Part shown: one piece after another, positions 10,596 to 22,497 of the stretch
Layout: every line of letters starts with the position of its first letter
Numbering within the stretch: the stretch's first letter is position 1
DNA from: Fomes fomentarius
Lineage: Eukaryota; Basidiomycota; Agaricomycetes; Polyporales; Polyporaceae
Direction of reading: 5' to 3'
Length of the DNA: 64,000 bases
Assembly: GCA_022606135.1 (NCBI GenBank)
Contig: JABYQN010000014.1
Coordinates: 744,001-808,000 of the forward strand
Translations under genes and position numbers: made by a program
The notes under the pieces: generated by a model
The model's input: the letters and a program-made list of their open reading frames with translations, nothing else
What the model was told of the DNA's origin: nothing
Databases searched by the model: none

Positions 10596-12370
10596 ATGCA
10601 AGGGCTCGGAGCTTCTCCGCTGCGCAAAAAAGTAAAGGTAAGTCGCCTGCCAGTTTCGTAGTAATCGAGAGCATGTCTTCAATTTTCATGGTCGCATAGT
10701 CAGGCAGAGTATCCCCCGTTCTAGTTCCGGCTGAGGGGGTATTCTCACACAATGCGGTTAACGCTCCGGTGAACGGAGTTCCCCACGTCTACCCTCCTTC
10801 CTATGCACATGGTGCTGGTGGCGCTCCCCCGGGTAAGGTTCCCGCCTTTCCCGCTTACCCGGGGCGCGCCGAAGGCGCTGGTAACGCCGCTCGCGATATG
10901 CCTCCAGCCGCTGGAGGTGCTCCTGTTCGCGACGCTGTTCATGCTATCTGTGGCGCCCCTTCCATTGACATTGACGACTCCGCATTCGATGGAGCCCTCC
11001 CTAACAATGGTGCTGTGCCCAATGACAGTCGGCTTGCAGGCGATCCTCATATTCCCGGCGACCTACCTTTCGAGGGTGCCCTTCCCCTCGGCCGAGCCGC
11101 CAATGAAGAGATCGTGGCGCTAGGTCAGATGAACATGCCTCCAGGCCTTGCCCAGCACTACCTTGCTGCCTTCACTCTCTTGCTCGCAACGATCATCCGG
11201 ACATTCCTGGACGTGCTCAGCATCCTCACATACATCCTCAAGTATCCCTTCGTTCTATTCTTGACTGTATTCGTTCTTCTCAGCCTGATTAGTCACGTCG
11301 TCGATATGGCCGCGGAGAGCCTGACTCCCATTTGCGTTGTCTTCCCTTCCTTTCCCGTCTGTGGTGTGACCACGGCCGCGGCCGACGCACTTACTTGGAC
11401 CTTCGGGAACATTGGTCGGAAGCCGGCCCGTGCACAAGAGCGCTTCGACTTCCCTGGCCTCATGGCGGTGCAGAGCCGAACTTTGGACCAGCTCCTGGCT
11501 CGTTCGACAGCCGGTTCGCAGCTCGCACTCAGCGTCAAGCATGCAGAGCTTGCCGTCAAAGATCTTGGAATCGTCGTCAGGTCGAGCAACCTCACTAGCA
11601 AGGATGTGCTCGCGCGCTCGCTGGACGAGTTTGCTCAGGAGGCAAAGATCGTCGGACGACAACTTCAACAACTTTCAGCCAAGCTTTATGGCGCTGTCGA
11701 TACGTGAGTTTTTCAAGCCCATGATCCAGTAGTCCATCCTCAAATCTCTGATAGGGTCCTTGCCTTTGACGATTATGCTCTACGTGCGATCATGGGAGCT
11801 CAGGCTGCGGGGTCTGATGTCACGCACACCGCGGCGCAGATGTTCAAGTTCACGATGTCCGCGCTCTCGACTGAGGTCGCGCGCGTCATCCTGGAGGCCA
11901 CCACCGTTGCATCTAGGCTCGACACACTAGAGGAGAAGCTCTCCGTCATCCGCGCTGTCTGTGAACAAGAGAGACTCATTGCCGAAGCTGCAATGGACGA
12001 AGTCCTGTCTCAGTTGTGGACGCTCGTGGGAGGCAACAAAGTGAAGCTCCAGCAGCTCGGGAAGCAAGTAGATATTCTCCGCAACGTCGACTGGTACCGC
12101 AGTCTGTCCGTAGCCCACGTCGTAGCGACCACAGAGACCCTCCTGCGGGTAGAAAGCGAACTTGGCGAACTTCGAGACAAGCTAAGCGCGCCTTCGCTCG
12201 CCGGCGACACAATCCCCATTGAGGTGCATATCACTAGCATTGAGCGCAGCGCCCGGCGTCTTCACGAGGACAAGCTGAAGGCTCGCAGCGACTCTAATCA
12301 CGCTACTTACGGTCCCAGCGTCAGTCAACGTCTCAAGGACACCCAGCTAGCTCTCGTCGAGGCAGTGTAG
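10596..12370 (+). CDS. Membrane protein with Pro/Gly-rich N-terminus, unknown function
   Basis: Three exons, 10596-10637, 10700-11703 and 11755-12370, keep one frame and give about 553 residues; both introns have GT-AG ends. The first 140 residues are rich in Pro, Gly, Ala and Asn. A strongly hydrophobic block follows (LAAFTLLLATIIRTFLDVLSIL, then FVLFLTVFVLLSLISHVV), probably two membrane spans or a hairpin. The C-terminal half is hydrophilic and helical, with heptad-like stretches such as LDTLEEKLSVIRAVCEQERL, and may form a coiled coil. I know no named domain. A degenerate second copy lies at 45.5-46.3 kb, and SVKHAELAVKDLGIVVR there reads NVKHPELAVGDLVAVVR, so this is a small family. The intact frame and clean promoter suggest it is live. 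Confidence 0.8.
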
Positions 12371-15300
12371 GGAATGTTCACATTGCATGTTGGTGTGTCG
12401 AGGAGCCCTTGTCGACAGCCGATCGCTGCGCCACCCCCATACGCAGGCAAGGATCGGGCAGGAGTTGGTGGTGTTGGCGATCCAGTTATCGGCCAGATTG
12501 TCAGGCAAGGCGGCGTTGGACTGTAGAACATGACGATGTGAGTGGGGTGCAGGCGCCGCGGTGTGCGCGAGGGGCGGTGTAAGGTACGCAAACGAGAGTA
12601 TGCGTGCTCGCGTTGCGTGCATGTTAGTGTGTACTTCTGTGTTAGAGTTTGTATGTCTTAGGTAGCCGGAAAAGGAGAGAAGATTCTTAGAGAACGAGTG
12701 TGCCTATATGCGTTCAAGCTGTGCGTGCAAGATCTCTAAGAAGTCTATTGTCAACTCCTCCCCGGCGATGCTCACTTATGTGCGGCGTTGACCTTTGTTC
12801 TCCACGTGGGCCCGGGAGGAATCCGCTGCCACTGTAGGGTGATAAGTCGCACGCAACGAAGCAGCCTCTCGAATGTTCGCGCAATCATCGTAATTGCTCT
12901 ACGGCTGGACATGAATTGTACACAAGGGAACAGCAGGTAACAAACATACATACGAACTGGACGAGTCCCGGACGCCAGCACTCTGAGTCCCCACCACCAG
13001 TCCATCAGCATGATATCGAGAACTACAAGAGGCACAAGGATCAGCAAAATCCACATCTAGAGGTACTATTGCTGTGCCCTACCTCTGTCCATAGTACTGG
13101 ACTAGGCGTTCGCAGATGAGTCGTGGGCTAGATCGCGTGAACGGAACGCTCTACCGGGAGCCATGCTCAGGAGCTCCTCCTTGCTGGGATGACGGTGTGT
13201 TGTACACTTACTTCTTCAAGACCTCTGCAACCCTTCCCATGGTCAAGCGCCATCTTCGGGTGCGGTTGCTTGATGACCCTGATCCTAGCCATCTCCTGCT
13301 GGTAGGGCACGGTCACGTCAAGTGCTTTGGGGTCGTAGGTGTTGGAGCCATTCCATGACCCAGGTGCGGACCCTGCCGGCGCCGCCGGCAGGCAGCTGCC
13401 CAGAAATCATTCGTGCAATCAGGACAACATACCAATAACATCGGTAGCGTATGACGTGGAATTTGCTCTGGATGTCATGTGGGAGCAAGGCGACCACGAT
13501 CTGACCTATGAGTGACGGCGAGTGAGGATGTGCACTCCAATCGATAACCCTTTGGCCTTGGAGGACGGCTCGTAGTCTAGCTGTTTGATCTGCCACTCCT
13601 CGTGGTCGTACAACATAACAGTATCGATGGCGTCAATGGACCCAAGGGAGGAGCTGCTCGGCGGGCTGTAGCTCTGCGGGTGCCAACAGTGGTGATAGAG
13701 ATTGTATGGCCGTGAGCTTCGTGTGGTGACGGTGACAACGTTAAGCCGTGGCACTTACCCTTGACAACATGTCCGAGAGCATGCTCTAGCTTACTACCCG
13801 GTGGTATCATGTCGGGAGGCAGCAGCCCTTATTGAAAGTTTGAAGGTCACGTCCATGGTCACCGGTTCGGGGCTTGCCGCTGAACAAGGCGGCGAGGTGG
13901 CAGACGATGCTTGCGTCCCCAGGTTGCGCAATTGATGCTGGACCTCCCGGATATCCTTCCGGTTTCACTTCCGGGTAGCGGTCACCCACACCTGGGACGA
14001 CCGACCGCCTTCCGCGTCCGTGGATGTGTGTGTGTGTGCTCGGCCGCGCTCGAAAGCGGGAGATGCGGCGAACGTGGATGCGACGGGCTGCGGGAGTGCG
14101 AGCGAGTGCTCTTCGTCGACGTCTGGGTAGGATTCACGGAGGACTGGGTGTGGTAGGTGCAGCAGTGACACCCATTCCGGAAATCGACACAGAGACTGCA
14201 TTTGCGCGCACCCCTGGATCCGGGTCGTTCTGCTGGAAGCGAGAAGACTTGACGGGGCGGAAGGGCGCCGGAGGTGGGATAGGTGATCACTGGTGCGGGC
14301 GGAGGGACCACAGCTGGGTGCGCGGGGTGGAGCGGGATGAGCTCAAGAGGGGCGTTCTCCCCGAGCATGCGCTTGAGTTTTGCAAGTCGTTTCTGTCGAG
14401 TGTCGGCCACAGTCGGCGTCGACGGCGTGAGAGGAGTGGTGGGTCGGTGGGACGAGAGTAGCAGAGGAAGATGTGCCCGATGATGTGTGGAAGGGGATCT
14501 GGTCTTTGTTCAATCCAGTTCCAAGTGCAAGCCCGAACTGCATGATGTTCTTGATCTCGCCGACTTGAAGCTAGAGTAGCACTCATGTACATCGAGATAT
14601 TGGACCTTCTAAGCTTCTTGATCAACGCCACACAACCTGTGGTCACCTTCTCCAACAGCTAATCTCCCGCACATCGTCGATCCCGTGTAAGTGCCCTTGG
14701 TACAATAACGAGGTTATGAAACTGTGCAGCATGAGCGACGCGCCGAGCGAGCGGCTAGTCACCCGCAAAGCTGTCAGAGTGGGATACCGCGTCAGCATCG
14801 ATTCTATGCATCGTTCAAAAACAGAGACGCACCCTGGGGAATCCGCGGCGCACTCGTCGTATACTGCTCAAGATAATGGCGCCGACGAGCGCAAGGCTAG
14901 ATGTCCACAAACTTCAGTCTGGCGCGGGGTGCACGAACGGCATTAAGGGGAACATCAGGCTCACCACGTCTTGGTTCGACGTTGGTTCAGCCGGGTTGGT
15001 AACAAAAGTGAGCCCATATTCGATGGAGGAGTACGTACATTGAGGATGCGATAGACGAAGAGCCCCCGCCCCAGTTGAGCATCCTGCCAGCGACGATCCG
15101 CGCGAACTTTGCGGACGCCTGGCGCCTGTTTTAGCACGTCCAGCACGGAGCGGAGAGCGCCCGCTGAAAGTCGGGACCCTCGCGCAGGACAGCCAACCCG
15201 TCGTTTTTCTGGGGCGCAGATGCGGGCAAGTTAGTCTTGAGGCGCAAGTAGAACGGCGTGAGCTGAGCTTGGAGGCTGTGCTCGTCGTCGGGGAACTACA

Positions 15301-16300
15301 TAGCTCGACGTTGGATGACCGCAGACAGACTCGGAGGCGCCGCTGTCATCTGAAATGGGGGACTGCGAGAACGCGCAGAAAACCCAGGACGGAGGACAAG
15401 GATAGCGAGCATGACGATAGTTGAATATCACGCATGCGACCGAGTGAGAGATGAGATAGCGACGACGGATGCGATGCAACAAATAGGATGAGATACGTCT
15501 AGTGGGGATGAGGCGGATGGATGGATGCAGTCATGCTTTTGGTCGTTGGTCTGGTCGTAGATTGAAACCTGAGACGGTCGTCATTTTCATCGCTTGACGG
15601 TAGCAGGCCTGCCCCGGGCGTGCAACTCGACCGCCGTGCCCGTGCTTACGTCTTGTCCCGCGAGCGGATGGACTGCCTCCGAGGAACGATATTGATCCTT
15701 CATTCTCAGCTTCTGCAAATGTGGCCTTAGCAACGGCGACGGCCTCGAAGAGGGGAGAAATGGCGATGCTCGTCGAGGAGAACCAAGAACCTCACCAACT
15801 CATGTCTTGCCCGAGGACCGACCGTGAAAACCCAGACATGGCGCAGGGACAAGGCAAAGAGCTGAGAATACAGGAGGTGTTTCGGCAAGCCCACTCCATG
15901 AGCTACGTAGAAACTGCTGTATTCCTTTACTAATTTATGAGTGTGGGCTAGCTCGGGAAGGAACAACGAAGGTAGGGCGGGTGCGTACCTTTCGAATGCG
16001 TCGAATGCGCGCGTTGTTCACGGCGTTGGCGATGAGTGTCCGTGCTGAGCGAGAGCAAAGAGACTGGGGCGGTGGCGAGGGCGGGAGCTAGGAGGAAGGA
16101 TGAGCGGGATGGAGAGAGAGAGAGAGGGAGCGAGAGACGGTGGTCACTACGTGCATGAGCCCAAAGGTTGTGTTGGGATAGGCATGGGAAATTTCGGGGC
16201 GGTCTTACCACGCCAAAGTGTCGCGTATGTGTGCCCAGTAGCTTGTCGGAAATTATCGTACGATGCGCCCAGGTCTTCCAGACTTCCACGTCCAACTATG
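12371..16300. other. GC-rich region with unrecognised minus-strand coding-like pieces
   Basis: Several minus-strand pieces read like exons: QKRLAKLKRMLGENAPLELI near 14395, EEWQIKQLDYEPSSKAKG near 13600, DWSAHPHSPSLIGQIVVALLP near 13530, NTYDPKALDVTVPYQQEMARI near 13330 and LDVLKQAPGVRKVRADRRW near 15130 with a GTACGT donor after it. They change frame between pieces and I could not link them into one gene or name a family. They may be one or two decayed genes. Confidence 0.35.
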
Positions 16301-16562
16301 AGTGATGTGTCATGCGGATATCGACCCGGAAATTATCGAAATGGCCTGATTTTGATACCAAACCGACCTTGGCAAGTGATCCCACGAATAACTATAAATT
16401 CATCGAAGTGATGTCCGGCAATGCGGCGAACAGGCGGCGAAGAGCAGACAACTGGATCCCAGGCCTCGGTTGGATGCTGCCTGGACATTTGTGCATGGGC
16501 GCCTGTTTTCGGGCCATGAACATGCATGAATGTCAAAGTGAAATGTCATGAAATTCTCCACT

Positions 16563-17010
16563 CACCGGGGGCATCGATGTGTGTAACGAGCTGTTACATT
16601 GTGATCAAATGTTGGTCGAAGTCCAAATCACGACAGACAAAGAATCATTCTGCACCACACGATAGACGGCCTATAGGGGAGTGCAAAGGCGAAAACCGGA
16701 TGATAGGCAGTCGATAGTCACGCAATAGGTTAACTTCGCCAAAATTGCACGCCTATAAGCCGCCTATAGCCTGATGCAAAATCTGACGGTGCCCGGAGTG
16801 AATGTAACAAGTGTGATGCAGCATGTTACATGCTAATCACATGCTGATTACATGATGCACTTCAAATGTGACTAGAATGTAACAGGAAATTCCGGTTCAT
16901 TCAGAATGCCTTTTGTGTGAAACGCCTTGGTACACGGTAATGATATTTGGACAGTAATCAACGTGTATTCAGAGTGTAACAGCTTGTGACATTCATTGAT
17001 GCCCCCGGTG
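16563..17010. mobile_element. Short inverted-repeat element (CACTA-like MITE candidate)
   Basis: The ends form an imperfect inverted repeat of about 40 bases: CACCGGGGGCATC with AGCTGTTACA further in at the left end (16563 onward), and the complement GATGCCCCCGGTG at 16998-17010. The bases ACT stand just outside both ends (16560-16562 and 17011-17013), a possible 3-bp target duplication. Inside, the motif TGTAACA/TGTTACA occurs about six times, mostly near the ends. There is no coding capacity. Ends starting with CAC, a 3-bp duplication and subterminal repeats together fit a non-autonomous CACTA-type element; the assignment is inference from structure only. It is more AT-rich than its flanks. 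Confidence 0.65.
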
Positions 17011-17437
17011 ACTGTTACCGTGCATTGGACCTCACAGCACATAGTTCGTGATAAATAGAAGCCATAAAATACACGAACAAGGACCCGATTCAAGCGCCAC
17101 TCCGCCGCGAAGTACTGACGCCATTGTCCGAGTCCAATCCCAATAACTCACTGTGAAAGCCTCTCTCTTTCGCTCCTTAGTATGGCTGATTGAAGCTCAA
17201 CTGATCATTGCGGCTGACAGACTTCGAAAGGCCAGGAATGGCGACAACATTCGTACATTTTTAACAAAGAGACATATATACCTTACTGACTGTTGCTACT
17301 CGACTGATGACCATTGTCTGGCATTGCCCATTGTAAGCAAACATGATATAAGCCTCGCGTGCCTTACTGGCAGAACCGGATACATTTTGGTACCAGACTC
17401 GTGCACTCACCACCCCTGCCACTCGATTCTAACCTCC

Positions 17438-19458
17438 ATGGCATGCGCTCGCAGAAACTACGCTCGTCTGTCATACTATGAAGGCCAGCAGAAGTATGTG
17501 GCATACGTATTGGCTCAATCATACACCATTGGACCTGGAGATGCGTGTGATCTTGTGATTCATGCTATGACCGGGTTGCATTCCGCGCGTAAGTGGCTCG
17601 TTCACACAACCTGTTTCTAGCTTGACGCGTCCAACGTCCAGAGAGTGTGTACTGTAGTATTGTACGCAGACACTCACACGGCAGCGACTCGAAGCTCCAG
17701 TGCTACATACAGTGTATGAAGGGTGTCTCCATCCGAGTGAGTCGTCACATCCCGTTATTCTATATTGTGCTCAAATCGCCACCCCATAGCTAAATGATCG
17801 CTTGATCAATGATACTAAGCTTCGTCGCCTCGAGACTGATGACGTCCTCCTATTCCCTTGTGAGGGCAATCGCCGCACGAATTGGTTCAGTTACGTGAGC
17901 TTTGGCGAATGTTCACACGTCACGCTGACCCCTAGTATAGGTGTGACTTTTGAGGAGCTCGCTCCCGACTCGGTAGGTCCCAGTGAAATCCATGTGGTAT
18001 ACATACTCATAGCTAGTCAAGGTACATGCTAAGTACAAGATCATCAAGCAGCACGTGCCATTTTCTTTCAATTTTGGCGATACTAATGCCTGCGTGTAGA
18101 CTAGGGGCAGGAGGATATGGCACAGTGTATTCTGCGGAGAGTCTGGATACCGGAGTCGTATATGCCATGAAGATAATGTCAAAGCCTCGACGTCTCCCGG
18201 GTCCATCGCGTCGGGATCCTATCGTGAATGAAGTGGAGATCCTGAAGACGGCCAATCATGTAAGCCCTCTAAGATGCCGCAGTGATCCCCTTCTTATACC
18301 TCAAATAGCCCAACATTGTGAAGTTCGATTGCGCTTTCTTTGAGCCCCGTTGCCTCTGTAAGTGCTTTGAACAATTCATCCCTTTCTTCCTGCTCAATTT
18401 TACCGACAAGACTTGATTATGGAGCTCATGACCAACGGCTCGCTTGACACCCTGATCTTCAAGGAAAAGCGCTTAGGTACATGTTCAGTATGATTATCTG
18501 ATATACAAACACTGAAGCGATCACCAGTGGAGTGTGAGGCTCGGATGGTTGCATCCGATGTCTGCAGTGCCGTTTCGGTGACGTAGTTGATCATCACCAA
18601 GACCGATATCTGACCGGCTGACTTTGTGCGTTCGTATCTCAGTACCTCCATTCGATGGACATTGTTCATCGAGACATCAAACCTGGTGTGAGTGATGCAA
18701 CCAAAGGCTTCGGTTCAATTCTGACAATCTTACAAGAACATCCTCGTGAAATGCCGGAACCCACTGTCCGTGAAAGTCTCGGACTTCGGATTGGCGAAGG
18801 TTGTTGACCAAGGAACAGACATAAAGGTGAGAATCTCACTTTTACTGTCGGTGTCCTGTATCGAACTTGTGACGCTGGCAGACTTTCTGTGGCACACCGT
18901 ACTTCATGGCTCCTGAGATATCGGAGACAATTGACAAAGGGTACAGTGAGAAGGTTGACATGTGGGCAATTGGCGTCACTTTGTTTAACACGTATGCACT
19001 CGTTCGTTTTGCTAGATCGTGAATATGCTGACCGTCAATGGGATAGGCTATCGGGCTTGTCCCCATTTACTCGTTCCGTAGACAATACGGATCTTGAGCA
19101 GTTGTATCGTGTGGAGTGGGATTATTTACCTGCGGAGACTAGTCGGGAAGGTGAGAGTGTCTTCCAAGAAGACCATGTTGCCACTGACTTGTGGGCCCTA
19201 GTTACCCATTTGTTGTCCAGGATGCTGTCAATGAAACCCGAATGTCGTCCAACATGTGTAGAGGTTCTCGACTCTCTTTGGTTTCGTAGCCCTCTGTCCG
19301 TTCATGCACCCCCTCCGCCCTCGTCTTTTCCTGTCCCTTCTGTGGAGATACAGTCAGACCCCATAGTGCATCATGAGTCATCTACACCCCATCGAATGTA
19401 CCAGATAGCATTTATTCTCGCCCTCGTTCTCATCCTACCAGTTATCAGGTTATTGTGA
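17438..19458 (+). CDS. FHA-domain Ser/Thr kinase, Chk2/Rad53-like, with C-terminal membrane tail
   Basis: The first exons hold an FHA-like domain: [18 protein letters not shown] (about 17540-17580), [15 protein letters not shown] (near 17700) and [19 protein letters not shown] after an intron ending CATAG at 17790. A full kinase domain follows with [17 protein letters not shown], the catalytic loop VHRDIKP, VSDFGLA and TPYFMAPEI, split by six or so short introns. FHA plus kinase is the Chk2/Rad53/Cds1 plan of DNA-damage checkpoint kinases. Unusually, the protein ends in a hydrophobic segment, [19 protein letters not shown], at the very C-terminus (19400-19458). Two joints are awkward: the one before GAGGYG near 18050 needs a GC donor or loses frame, and the acceptor before NILVKC near 18735 is one base short. 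The start is uncertain; I chose the ATG at 17438. It could be live, or an early pseudogene. Confidence 0.7.
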
Positions 19459-20243
19459 TGACCGCACTTACCATTCTCTTTCTCAATGTGATATTGTCTA
19501 TGTTCACTTACATTCGCCCGTATTTCAATACCTGCCGGCAGAAAGGCATGCACTAGATTGGTCAACGCGATGCGAATGGAGTGTCGCCCTATCATGACAG
19601 GTCATGCAAGTAAGATATACCTCGAACCCACACTACATGGCACCGTTGCCTGTGTGCAGATCGGGCAGGCTCCGCTTTCTCGCACTCCAGACTCTTTAGC
19701 CACGACATCATTTTACGTATATGGCCCTTGCCCTTCTGCCGTGCAACATTGATGATATTGTCACCAGCTGGGTCACCCGGAGCCGCTTAGACAGCTCGAA
19801 GTATCTCCGCTTGCACGGACATGGATTCGCAGATGGGAGCAAAGTGAAGTGCGCCTCGTTCTCGTAATCACAGCGAGTCAAGTGGATCGTGCAGCCGGCA
19901 GTGCGGCAGTGGAGGGCGGCACGGCACCATGAGGTGCGTCGAGGCTCGTGTGTGTGATTCCCGGGGAGAGTGCTGACGGTGGACGGTATTGCACTCAGGA
20001 CTGCCGAGGACGCGATAGAGCATGAACCTTGACTTGAGTATGCGGGTCAGGCAGACAATTGTCCTCTTCCACCCACTACCCAGCCGCGCTGGGTGCTGAA
20101 TTGTGTCGAGTGAATCGCGGGTCACGTGAAGGCCCGGGCCGTGGCGCCGCTTGCGACGCCTTTTTGGCGCCAGCCGGTACTCACATTCACCTCCAACCTC
20201 CTCCGCGACCAACCTCCAGGACACTTCACGACCCGCGACCCGC
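19459..20243. other. Intergenic, nothing assigned
   Basis: A plus-strand frame at 19558-19752 is open but unrecognised. Nothing else is supported before the dynamin remnant. Confidence 0.4.
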
Positions 20244-21240
20244 ATGGATGCTGACCTCATCAAGCTCGTCAATAAGATACCTTCGCCCACCTTGGTCAGT
20301 CCTACCACCCCCTTCTTTTTTCCAGACCGAAACTCACGTGTCGGCCGTCCTCCAGCTAATTCAAATTTCACACACCCACATCGGATTTTACCCCCGACTT
20401 GCAAGGATAAGGCCACTTCCTCCACACTGTCGACAAGCAGTATACGGACCTCAACGACATTCGCCACAAGAATGAGCAGGAGACGTTCCGTGTCGCCGGC
20501 AGAACAAGGGTATCTGCAAGCTTTCCGTTGATTTGCGGATATACACGCCGAGCGTGAATCCTCGCTGCGAACGTTGATCACGCAAACTCGCACGCTCTCA
20601 AGCTCTCAAGCTCTCGACCTCAGGCCGACGCGTAATCGAATCGGTGTCCTCACAAAGCTCGACCTCATGGACGCAGGCACAACCGCTCGACATTCTCAAC
20701 GGGCGTGTGTATCCGCTCAAGCTCGGCTTCATTGGCGTAGTGAACCGCGCACTCGACTCCGAGGTATAGTTCTTCCGGGCCACGCGGCGTACAGAAAAAT
20801 CGCGCACAAGAAAGTGACGCTCAACCAGGGGCTCATGAATCATATCCGCGACAAGCTCCCAGAACTGAAGGCGCGGTTGAACAAGCAAGAGCTGAACTCG
20901 TTCGGGAACGGGGCGATCTACGACGATAAGAACTAGCAAGATGGGCCTGTTCTGCGACTCATGACGCAGTTCACGAGGGACTTCGTTCCGTCGATCGAGG
21001 AGGGCACAAGTGGGGATATCTCGGCAAGGGAGTTCTCTGGCGCGCAGAAGTTCAACGACGTGTCTGGTACAGCTCTTTCGTCGATTGATGCTACGCTGGA
21101 CAACCAGGATATATGGACGGCTATCCGGAACTCAACGCGAGCTTGTTTGTCCCCGAGATTGTGTTCGACCTGCTTGCGATGACCCAGATCAAGCTGTTAG
21201 AGGCGCCAAGTTTGCGCTGCACGTGTACTCTATGACGTCG
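20244..21240 (+). pseudogene. Dynamin-like GTPase (Vps1/Dnm1 type) remnant
   Basis: Membrane-fission GTPase family. The start MDADLIKLVNK at 20244 and a GTCAGT donor are followed by pieces of the G domain and middle domain: DKQYTDLNDIRHKNEQETF, NKGICKLSVDLRIYTPSV, RIGVLTKLDLMDAGT (the G4 motif TKLD), YPLKLGFIGVVNRALDSE, AYRKIAHKK, LMNHIRDKLPELKARLNK and LRLMTQFTRDFVPSIEEGTS. The P-loop (GxxxxGKS) and the DLPG segment are missing through internal deletions. The frame is broken at least three times (near 20505, 20690 and 20760), an in-frame TAG stands at about 20935 after YDDKN, and the GED is not found. The copy cannot make a working GTPase. Confidence 0.82.
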
Positions 21241-21714
21241 CCCCCGAAGCCATTGCCCCGAGTAAGTCTGTCTGTGAGTCGTGACGATCGATACAACACA
21301 TCGCTGAACAGCATTGCAGAGATCCCTCGGACACCACGCCTCCGTCGAGTCCGTCAACGGCGCCACCACGCTTATAGAAGACCACGAACGAGCCCAACAC
21401 GAACGGCATCTCGAGACACGCTCCAACCCTTCCCCACCGCTCACGACAACACGCAGCCTCTGACCCACCCATCACCGTCCCCTCAGGCACTGGCTCGCAC
21501 CGGCACCACTCACCGAAGACATATCGCGAGCAGGCGTCATCGCGCAACGTCTCTAGAGCTTCTGTCGTTGAGGCTCGGGGACCTCACTGCAGAACGGCAC
21601 GGCGCAGGAGACGTTCTCAGACTACTCCTGGTCCGCTCTCAGGCGCGACAATGGAGCAATAGGTGCGGCTTTGCGCCAACGGGACGGGATGTGATGGGTG
21701 CGGACCCTGCGTGG

Positions 21715-21885
21715 CGGGGCAAGCGCTCAAAAACGAGTACAATCGTTTCGCCAACTTCCAAGTACATACCCGATGTCCGTGTCAGCGCTTTCTTCCTCGA
21801 CGCCTCCAAGGTCAAGCACTTCATCCTCGACGAGTGCGACAAATTGCTGGAACAGCTTCGTTGGTCATATGCGAATAATCGGTCG
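21715..21885 (+). pseudogene. DEAD-box helicase (Sub2/UAP56) fragment
   Basis: Reads LKNEYNRFANF, then KYIPDVRVSAFF and KVKHFILDECDKLLEQL in neighbouring frames. This is the Sub2/UAP56 signature, including the DECD form of the Walker B motif. The roughly 35 residues that normally separate VRVSAFF from KVKHFILDECD (with motif Ib) are deleted. Sub2 acts in splicing and mR export in the nucleus; this piece has no start, no P-loop and no helicase domain 2. Confidence 0.75.
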
Positions 21886-22341
21886 GCATCTCTTTCGGAG
21901 TGAGAGCCGAAGGGGATCTGTCGTCGGCTCGTCCACCTCGATGTTCGCTCGCTTCGCTAGTCACTTCTGTCCCGGTTCGGCTGCGATTGCAGACCTTCCT
22001 GAGGCACAGACGTCCTGCTCGCTGCTCTTGTCTCGCCTATACTATCACGCCTGGATCGCCTGCTGTCAGCGACCACCTCCCCTACTTCTCGCCACCAACC
22101 TGGGATCCCAGCTGGGATGAATCGGAAATCCGGAAGGAGGAATGCCGTCGACTGTGTTGGTTCGCGCTCATTCACTCTGACGACATGGCAGGGTAGGATG
22201 ACCACTCTCGTGGAGCTTCAGGGCACGAAGTCTGGCTATGAAGACGGCCACCGTGCAGGTCGAGCATGTGCAAGTTGGCGCGCCCGAGGAGATTGAGCAC
22301 AGTCCCGAAGCGTCCACTAGTTTGTACAGAAGTGAGCCGTC

Positions 22342-22497
22342 GGGTGCTCTGTGTCCCAATCGGCGTGATTATGAGCTCGGACTTGGACCTGCCCGTCATG
22401 CGTCCCGCCGCAGACATCCTCAATCACTTCAAGATTCCGTACGAACTGACGATCGTAGTGGAATATTCCCGCTCGGCAGTGACGCGAGGACTGAATT
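22342..22497 (+). pseudogene. ADE2 PurE-domain fragment
   Basis: Encodes VPIGVIMSSDLDLPVM, then RPAADILNHFKIPYELTIV and VEYSRSAVTRGL. This is the PurE (AIR carboxylase/mutase) domain of the bifunctional purine-synthesis enzyme Ade2. The SAHRTPDR segment, which carries active-site residues, is missing between TIV and VEY. No ATP-grasp (PurK) half is found upstream. A short dead fragment. Confidence 0.72.
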
